This document shows, one piece after another, positions 7,635-12,054 of a stretch of 12,054 nt of DNA. The notes under the pieces are model-generated. The model saw only the letters and a list, made by a program, of their open reading frames with translations, was not told the DNA's origin and ran no database searches. Origin of the DNA: a bacterium (GTDB lineage: Bacteria > SZUA-182 > DTGQ01). The stretch is taken from contig JAILZY010000101.1 of assembly GCA_023512255.1 (NCBI GenBank), positions 1 to 12,054 of the forward strand, given 5' to 3'. Every line of letters begins with the position of its first letter. Position 1 is the first letter of the stretch. A program made the translations under genes and the position numbers.

Positions 7635-7740
7635 CAAGGCTGAGGAAACCACTTAGCTTATGTAGTTTGAAGTATTTTTAGGATTAGGGCGAGTTATTAA
7701 TATCTTAAATAGTTACGAAAAAAATAAATTAGGGCATTCT

Positions 7741-7920
7741 TTAGGAGGGTGAAAAAGAGGAAAAGGGCTTTTCGCCAAAGACCAAGATCCGGTTTGGAAG
7801 CGATCACACGGAAGAGTGGTTCTGAAAGTTTGGGTTGAGGAAAGTCAGGGTTAGGTAAGTTTATATTAGTAATGCTTTTTCGGTGCTAAAGATAACGACT
7901 GCCATAAGCTTATGAATTTT
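7741..7920 (+). promoter_or_regulatory. Structured-looking 5' leader of the Tyr-rich protein gene
   Basis: This is a purine-rich stretch, less AT-rich than the surrounding spacer, ending at the ribosome binding site. Visible stems are GGC/GCC (7766-7768/7774-7776), and a good 7-bp stem CCAAA-(GA)-CC with GGTTTGG (7775-7783/7791-7797, loop AAGATCC) that overlaps it. A small CAC/GTG hairpin follows around 7806-7819. I do not recognise a known riboswitch: the conserved cores of c-di-GMP (GEMM), cobalamin, SAM, fluoride and glycine classes are absent. Regulation is inferred from length and composition only. Confidence 0.3.
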
Positions 7921-7936
7921 GGAGGAAGTATAAATT

Positions 7937-9109
7937 ATGCTTCAAAAACCTTATCTTTCAGGAAAGCCGCAGAAAATAAAAAAAAGCTGGCTCTTTCTTC
8001 TCTTACTTACCTTGGTGCTCGGCCCAATAACCCGAATCGAGTATGCTCATGGTTATTATTCTGCATCTGTCAATTCATATTATTATCAACCAGGAACTTC
8101 TGGATATTATAATCCTACCCCTGCTTACTCAACGGGCTACAACGGCTATTCTTATCTCTACAACAGCAGCTCCTTGGCTCCATCATCTTATTATTACTCC
8201 TCGAACACCTCTGGTTATGCCTCTAGCCCGAGTACGGCCTCAACAAATTCTTCTTATTATTACCGGAGCAATACCAGCCCATTGACTACGATCGGAGCAG
8301 GTAGCTATACCGCTCAGTCTTCCTTTTACTATCCAAGCTCTCAAGCTCAAAGCTCGTATTATTCTCCTTCCTATACGTCCGGTGCTGCCCAGGGGGGGTA
8401 TTACTCCGCCGGTGGATCATTAGGCTACAGCACCTCGGCTAATTCTTTCTATGCTGGTGGCTCTTATTCTGCTCCTGGAGCAGCTAATACCGCCTACTAT
8501 TATCCAGCAAGCTCATATACAGCCAACTCGACTTATCCTGCAAGCACTTACTATTATCGGGGCCCATACTCTGCTGCTAGCTCAAGCACCTATTACCCTG
8601 CGGCTCAAACCTATTATCCGGCGGCCACCACTTATACTACTGCGGCCACCTCTGATATTAGTGGCTCATACCAGGGCAGATGGGTAAGAAACTATAGTGC
8701 CACCGGAGCGCCAACCTCAGGCCGGACCACGAATTCTTCAATGAGATCAAGCAACAGTACCTCCACCAGCGGCATGGCCAGCACCTGCGGCGGTGGCGGC
8801 GGTGGCGGCGGAGCGAGCTTTCAGCCAATCACCCTAGAATTGAGCCAGATTGCAGCCACAGTCAACGGTATCGTAACCTTCTTTTCCGACAACACGGCTG
8901 TAAAAACGATTCCCGTAAACGGGACGATTGAGAATGGCAATATTCTCAACCTGAGCGGCACAACCGCAGGCAGCCTCTCTGATCCTATTCTCTATGGCAT
9001 AAAGATTACGGCTACGGTTCAGGGTGGCTCTCTACAGGGGGCCTATACCCTGACTAACACAGCCACTAACACTACGATCGAATTAGGCACCTTTACAGCC
9101 AGCAAGTAA
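7937..9109 (+). CDS. Exported tyrosine-rich low-complexity protein with C-terminal beta-rich domain
   Basis: A 390-aa protein I do not recognise. The ATG is preceded by a strong GGAGGA (7921-7926, spacing 10). The signal peptide has a basic n-region (KPQKIKK), a Leu-rich core (residues 18-29) and a likely cut after AHG (37-39). Residues 40-235 are low complexity, built of Tyr, Ser, Ala, Gly, Thr, Pro and Asn with frequent YY and YYY clusters. About 45 tyrosines lie in residues 36-233, and this part is almost without charge. A G-x-Y-x-G-x-W strand (243-249) is followed by a Ser/Thr-rich insert, one Cys (284) and eight glycines (285-292). Beta-strand-like sequence (295-388) then ends in GxYTLT...LGTFTASK. 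The pattern recalls small lipocalin-like or beta-barrel domains of secreted proteins. Inference: surface, sheath or adhesive protein; tyrosine cross-linking is speculative. It forms a single-gene unit with its own leader. Confidence 0.85.
   Translation: MLQKPYLSGKPQKIKKSWLFLLLLTLVLGPITRIEYAHGYYSASVNSYYYQPGTSGYYNPTPAYSTGYNGYSYLYNSSSLAPSSYYYSSNTSGYASSPSTASTNSSYYYRSNTSPLTTIGAGSYTAQSSFYYPSSQAQSSYYSPSYTSGAAQGGYYSAGGSLGYSTSANSFYAGGSYSAPGAANTAYYYPASSYTANSTYPASTYYYRGPYSAASSSTYYPAAQTYYPAATTYTTAATSDISGSYQGRWVRNYSATGAPTSGRTTNSSMRSSNSTSTSGMASTCGGGGGGGGASFQPITLELSQIAATVNGIVTFFSDNTAVKTIPVNGTIENGNILNLSGTTAGSLSDPILYGIKITATVQGGSLQGAYTLTNTATNTTIELGTFTASK
8789..8812 (+). repeat. GGN triplet tract encoding eight glycines
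   Basis: Eight consecutive Gly codons in a GGC-GGT-GGC rhythm form a 9-bp-period tandem tract inside the Tyr-rich protein gene, directly after the codon of its only Cys. Length changes by whole codons would keep the frame. It probably acts as a flexible linker. Confidence 0.6.
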
Positions 9110-9132
9110 GAGAAGTAGAGAAGAGTTCAAAA

Positions 9133-9170
9133 CCAGGCAATGTGCCGCCTCAAAACGACATATTGCCTGG
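9133..9170. terminator. Convergent terminator-type hairpin
   Basis: CCAGGCAAT (9133-9141) and ATTGCCTGG (9162-9170) are perfect 9-bp inverted repeats with a 20-base loop, placed between the convergent 7937 and recN genes. On the minus strand the stem is followed by TTTT (9132-9129), as expected for recN termination. The plus-strand side lacks a T-run. It is 23 bp after the stop of the Tyr-rich gene and about 100 bp after the recN stop. Confidence 0.55.
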
Positions 9171-9228
9171 ATATCTAAGAGTCCCATAAAAACCCATACA
9201 TAAAAGATGGATAGAATATCTGAAAAAT

Positions 9229-9262
9229 TTAATAACGGGGAGAAAGGCGTTAATAATGGGGA
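9229..9262. repeat. Direct repeat TTAATAA(C/T)GGGGA x2, 21-bp period
   Basis: Two 13-bp copies (9229-9241, 9250-9262) differ at one base. They lie in the convergent spacer just after the recN stop, where promoters are not expected. This favours a replication-slippage origin over a regulator site. Confidence 0.5.
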
Positions 9263-9272
9263 AAAAATGTGG

Positions 9273-11009
9273 CTACGGTTCTCTAGCTTCGATCAACTCC
9301 CTGGCATGGGTAAAGGTAATCTCCGAGGCAACTCCCCCGCCTAGCATTCTAGCCAATTCCCCGATCCGCTGTCCATCATCTCGAAGCTGCTCCACCATTG
9401 TGCTGGTCCGATGATCAGTCATCACCTTTTTGACCACGTAGTGGTGATCAGCCAATGAGGCTATCTGCGGAGAATGGGTAATGCAGAGCACCTGTTTTGA
9501 AGCTGAAAGCTCCTTGAGCTTTCGGCCAACAATTCTGGAGATATCACCGCCGATGCCTACATCCACCTCGTCAAACACCAAAACAGGCACCTCATCGGCA
9601 CCCCTTAGACAGCACTTTAGGGCTAGGAGGATTCTCGAGACCTCTCCGCCGGAGGCAATGCGGGCAAGTGGCTTTAACTCCTCACCCTGATTGGCGGAAA
9701 AAAGAAATTCGATCAGATCGGCGCCTTTTGCGGTCAGCCGAAAAGGGAATCTGGGCAGCCGCTCTCTATCGGGAAAAGAGCCGCCTTCGGCAGATTCAGC
9801 CTTCTCTCTTTGCTGACTTACCTGGAAACGAGCCCTGGGCAGGGCAAGATCAGCCAGCTCTTTTTTGATTCGCTGCTCAAGATCGCAAGCCACTCGCTGC
9901 CTCTCCGCTGAGAGCTTTTCAGCCAGCTCCAGAACTTGGCCAGAAAGCAGCCCGATCTCTTTTTGAATCCCTTCAAGATCATCCTCAGTCTGCTGAATCG
10001 CTTGCCATTTTTCTTCCATTCTGGCCCTTGTTTTCAGAATGTCGGCCACTGTTGGTCCATATTTGCGCTTCAGCCGCTGGATTTGCGCGGCTGTGGCTTC
10101 AAGCTCATCCAGAAGATGCGGGTCAAACTCTATCCCCTGAAGATACTCCGTGCACTGGGACGAGATTTCCTCTACCTGGTAAGAGATATTCTCGAGGGAG
10201 TCGGCCAGGGAGGAAAATAAATCATCGATTTTGGCAAGCTGCCGTAAAGTAGCGCACACTTTCCCCAGCCGATCGTGCAAAGACCCCTCGCCCTCGTAGA
10301 GCTCCTGAGTAACCAGTCCAAGCTCCTGAGACAAACGCTCGGCATTTTGAAGCTGTCGTCTCTTAAGATCGAGCCTCTCCTCCTCCTTTTGACTTAAATT
10401 GGCCTGGTCGATCTCCTGCATCTGAAACCGCAAAAGCTCCATCTCCTGCTGATTGAGCTGTTTAGTTCTGAGGAGAGAGAGAAGCTGTTTGCCTCTTTCC
10501 TCATATTGGCGATAGAGGGCAGCAAAGCGGGCTCTAAGCTCCTTTAGATTGCCGAAAGCATCCAGGATATCAATCTGCCGCTCAGAGGATAAAATAAGCT
10601 GATGCTCATGCTGTCCGTGAATATCAACCAGCCATCTTCCTACCTCTGCCAGGAGCGATAAGGGGCAGGGCTGGTGGTTTATATAGCAGCGGTTGCTCTT
10701 CTCAGCCTGGTAGATTTTTCGCTTGATCCAAATCTCCCCATCATCCAAAAGATCAATGCCTCTATCCTTCAAGTGGCGCAAGGCAGGAGAGTTTTCCGCC
10801 ACCTTGAATACCCCCTCGACTGTAGCACTTTCTTTCCCTGAGCGGATGTAGTCCGTATAGGCTCGCTCTCCCAGGAGAAGGTTCAAGGCTGTGATCAGAA
10901 TGGATTTTCCAGCTCCGGTCTCTCCTGAGAACACCGAAAACCCACTCCTTAGCTCGATAAGGAGGTGATCAATAATGGCAAAGTTTTCTATCCTAAGGCT
11001 GACAATCAT
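9273..11009 (-). CDS. recN: DNA repair protein RecN (SMC-like ATPase)
   Basis: RecN is a cytoplasmic SMC-like ATPase that acts early in recombinational repair of double-strand breaks. The ATG at 11009 is chosen over an ATG 12 bp upstream. It overlaps the nadK stop as ATGA (translational coupling), has GGGGAG just before it, and gives the family N-terminus [14 protein letters not shown]. The 578-aa product is close to the usual 550-580. Visible motifs are Walker A GETGAGKS (29-36), a long Glu/Gln/Leu-rich coiled-coil region (about 150-360), ABC signature SGGEVSR (453-459), Walker [14 protein letters not shown] (about 476-488) and the switch-type [13 protein letters not shown]. All expected ATPase elements are intact. 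It is the second gene of the nadK-recN operon, a common bacterial pairing. No LexA-type box was recognised upstream. Confidence 0.96.
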   Translation of the reverse strand: MIVSLRIENFAIIDHLLIELRSGFSVFSGETGAGKSILITALNLLLGERAYTDYIRSGKESATVEGVFKVAENSPALRHLKDRGIDLLDDGEIWIKRKIYQAEKSNRCYINHQPCPLSLLAEVGRWLVDIHGQHEHQLILSSERQIDILDAFGNLKELRARFAALYRQYEERGKQLLSLLRTKQLNQQEMELLRFQMQEIDQANLSQKEEERLDLKRRQLQNAERLSQELGLVTQELYEGEGSLHDRLGKVCATLRQLAKIDDLFSSLADSLENISYQVEEISSQCTEYLQGIEFDPHLLDELEATAAQIQRLKRKYGPTVADILKTRARMEEKWQAIQQTEDDLEGIQKEIGLLSGQVLELAEKLSAERQRVACDLEQRIKKELADLALPRARFQVSQQREKAESAEGGSFPDRERLPRFPFRLTAKGADLIEFLFSANQGEELKPLARIASGGEVSRILLALKCCLRGADEVPVLVFDEVDVGIGGDISRIVGRKLKELSASKQVLCITHSPQIASLADHHYVVKKVMTDHRTSTMVEQLRDDGQRIGELARMLGGGVASEITFTHARELIEAREP

Positions 11010-11881
11010 CGCTCTCCCCATTTGAGCTTGGTTCGAAGCACCTGATAATAATCCTTATTCGGAGCCTTGATCAGACGAATCTTACTGCTCCCCTTTTTGA
11101 CGCGGACCTCCTCATCGCAGGACAGCTCCTTGATGAATTCACCATCAACGGTCAGGAGGACATTTTTCTTTGATTTTGAGATCACCGTAATCACCTGGGT
11201 GTCTGGGACAACGATGGGTCTGTTGGTCAGGATATGGGGGCAGATGGGAGTGATCAGAATGGCATGCATCGAAGGATGGAGAATTGGGCCTCCGGCAGAC
11301 AGAGAGTAGGCTGTTGAGCCAGTAGGGGTACTGATGATCAGTCCGTCGGCCAAGAATTTGTTGATCCAGGTACCATCAACCTGGATAGACAATTCGATTA
11401 GCTGGCTTTCGTGTATTCCTTTGGAAAAAACAACGTCATTGAGGGCACAGGCTTTTTGGGTGTGCTGGGAATTATCCGAAGAGGAAAACAGGGCAGTGAG
11501 GGTCATCCGCTCATCCACAGCATAAGAGCCTTTTTCGATGATGGCCGAAAGAGTTGGTATCAGCTCAGGGACCGTGATTTCAGTTAAAAACCCAAGACCT
11601 CCCAAATTAACTCCCAGGATCGGGATGTTGTTTCCGTCGATCAGATGAGCGGCTCGAAGCAGCGTTCCATCTCCTCCTAGGATGACCAGAAGGTCTATTT
11701 TGGAAACAAGTTCTGCCAGCGGCAGTATGTGGCTCTGGTCATGGAAAGAGACCAATTCGGCGGCTGTACATTCAAGGTAGGGTATAAGCTTTCGGCTTTG
11801 GATCCAGGCCAGAAGCTCGGCTAATACCCGAGGGGCCCGCTGCTGGTCAGGCTTAGAAAAGATACCGATAGTCTTGATCAT
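11006..11881 (-). CDS. nadK: NAD kinase (ATP/polyphosphate-dependent NADP synthesis)
   Basis: This enzyme phosphorylates NAD to NADP in the cytoplasm and is usually essential. The 291-aa product matches bacterial NadK length. The start ATG at 11881 has AAGGTGA (11895-11889) with 7-bp spacing, and the N-terminus ([10 protein letters not shown]) fits the family's first strand. Signature motifs are all present: GGDGT (69-73, with catalytic D71), [10 protein letters not shown] (92-101), ND (148-149), and the nucleotide-binding [16 protein letters not shown] (174-189), followed by [12 protein letters not shown] in the beta-sandwich C-terminal domain. It is the first gene of the nadK-recN operon, and its TGA overlaps the recN ATG by 4 bases. 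A sigma-70-like promoter lies 65-92 bp upstream. Confidence 0.97.
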   Translation of the reverse strand: MIKTIGIFSKPDQQRAPRVLAELLAWIQSRKLIPYLECTAAELVSFHDQSHILPLAELVSKIDLLVILGGDGTLLRAAHLIDGNNIPILGVNLGGLGFLTEITVPELIPTLSAIIEKGSYAVDERMTLTALFSSSDNSQHTQKACALNDVVFSKGIHESQLIELSIQVDGTWINKFLADGLIISTPTGSTAYSLSAGGPILHPSMHAILITPICPHILTNRPIVVPDTQVITVISKSKKNVLLTVDGEFIKELSCDEEVRVKKGSSKIRLIKAPNKDYYQVLRTKLKWGER

Positions 11882-11945
11882 ATTTTTGTCACCTTATCAC
11901 CCGCTTATCAAGGCTGCCTTCTGTAGTCTATTGGATACTCCTCTC

Positions 11946-11973
11946 ATTTTAACCTCTATGACAGAAATGTCAA
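11946..11973 (-). promoter_or_regulatory. Sigma-70-type promoter of nadK-recN
   Basis: On the minus strand a perfect -35 TTGACA (11973-11968) is followed after 16 bp by TAAAAT (11951-11946), one mismatch from TATAAT. Transcription would start near 11939, giving a leader of about 58 nt before nadK. An inverted repeat TGACA-GAAA-TGTCA (11959-11972) covers the -35 and spacer edge and could be an operator; this is weak. Confidence 0.55.
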
Positions 11974-11992
11974 GGATATCCAGATGTTCCCC

Positions 11993-12016
11993 ATGTTGAA
12001 AAAATAATGTTGAAAA
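11993..12016. repeat. Direct repeat ATGTTGAAAA x2, 14-bp period
   Basis: ATGTTGAAAA occurs at 11993-12002 and 12007-12016, upstream of the nadK promoter. The remaining bases to the window end are purine-rich (GGGGAGGAGAG). They could be a plus-strand ribosome binding site, but no start codon follows inside the window. Confidence 0.45.
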
Positions 12017-12054
12017 TATAAAGGGGAGGAGAGAAAATAAAGAGAGAAGAAAGT

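Larger units (their letters stand above)
7365..7936. other. Intergenic region with hairpins and a long leader
   Basis: No credible gene was found. The first part (7365-7600) holds palindromic AAGCTT sequences and two or three overlapping hairpins that may end transcription of the 4368 gene. The middle (7600-7735) is AT-rich and has a 17-bp direct repeat; the promoter for the 7937 gene probably lies here, but no clear -35/-10 pair could be chosen. The last 200 bp are purine-rich and look like a structured untranslated leader. Confidence 0.6.

Noticed and set aside
7837-7846. GAGGAAAGTC, identical to the start of the RNase P RNA conserved core
   Set aside because: The other conserved RNase P regions are missing, and a full RNA would have to overlap the Tyr-rich coding sequence. 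Ten bases can match by chance.
8043-8687. Plus-strand open frames (80 and 78 codons) in another frame of the Tyr-rich gene
   Set aside because: They arise from reading TAT/TAC-rich repeats out of frame, giving Ile/Leu-rich peptides, and lack independent ribosome binding sites.
11010-11021. Alternative recN start 12 bp upstream (MGRA- extension)
   Set aside because: It would place the GGGGAG ribosome binding site inside the coding sequence and add residues not typical of RecN N-termini; the ATGA-coupled start is better.
12021-12054. Purine-rich GGGGAGGAG as a ribosome binding site of a plus-strand gene beyond the window
   Set aside because: No start codon lies within the window after it, so no gene can be supported.

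Overview
The window looks like chromosomal DNA of a Gram-negative-type bacterium. One protein carries a lipobox, three have export signals, and two bacterial housekeeping genes (nadK, recN) sit at one end. Coding DNA is of moderate GC, while the spacers between genes are long (about 570-670 bp) and much more AT-rich. A sulfatase-like enzyme fused to TPRs, W/D/R propeller repeats and a GGCFI C-terminus are styles I associate with Desulfobacterota-like lineages and uncultured candidate phyla. The sequence alone does not fix the taxon. There is no rRNA, tRNA, CRISPR array, transposase, integrase or phage gene.

Layout. (1) 1-98, minus: signal peptide of an exported protein that runs off the window. 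(2) 99-715: AT-rich spacer with a GGTCATA repeat/palindrome cluster. (3) 716-3694, minus: predicted lipoprotein of 992 aa, an alkaline-phosphatase-superfamily (sulfatase-like) hydrolase with Thr where a sulfatase has its formylglycine Cys/Ser, followed by 14 contiguous TPRs. (4) 3695-4367: divergent promoter spacer with 29-bp and 22-bp tandem repeats. (5) 4368-7364, plus: exported 998-aa protein made of seven propeller-type repeats, four Ig-like modules with acidic metal-binding-type loops, a Pro-rich linker and a GGCFI tail that stops abruptly. (6) 7365-7936: spacer with hairpins and a structured-looking leader. (7) 7937-9109, plus: exported Tyr-rich (YY/YYY) low-complexity protein ending in a small beta-rich domain. 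(8) 9110-9272: convergent spacer with a strong hairpin. (9) 9273-11881, minus: nadK-recN operon with an ATGA overlap and a good sigma-70-type promoter.

How the genes fit together. nadK-recN is housekeeping (NADP supply, double-strand break repair). The other four genes all encode exported or lipid-anchored proteins and probably act in the envelope or at the surface, but each has its own spacer and nothing proves that they form one pathway. The most unusual items are the Tyr-rich protein with its long untranslated leader, the clipped GGCFI protein, the Thr-type sulfatase-like/TPR fusion, and a family of unrelated short-period (10-29 bp) direct repeats in every spacer longer than 150 bp.
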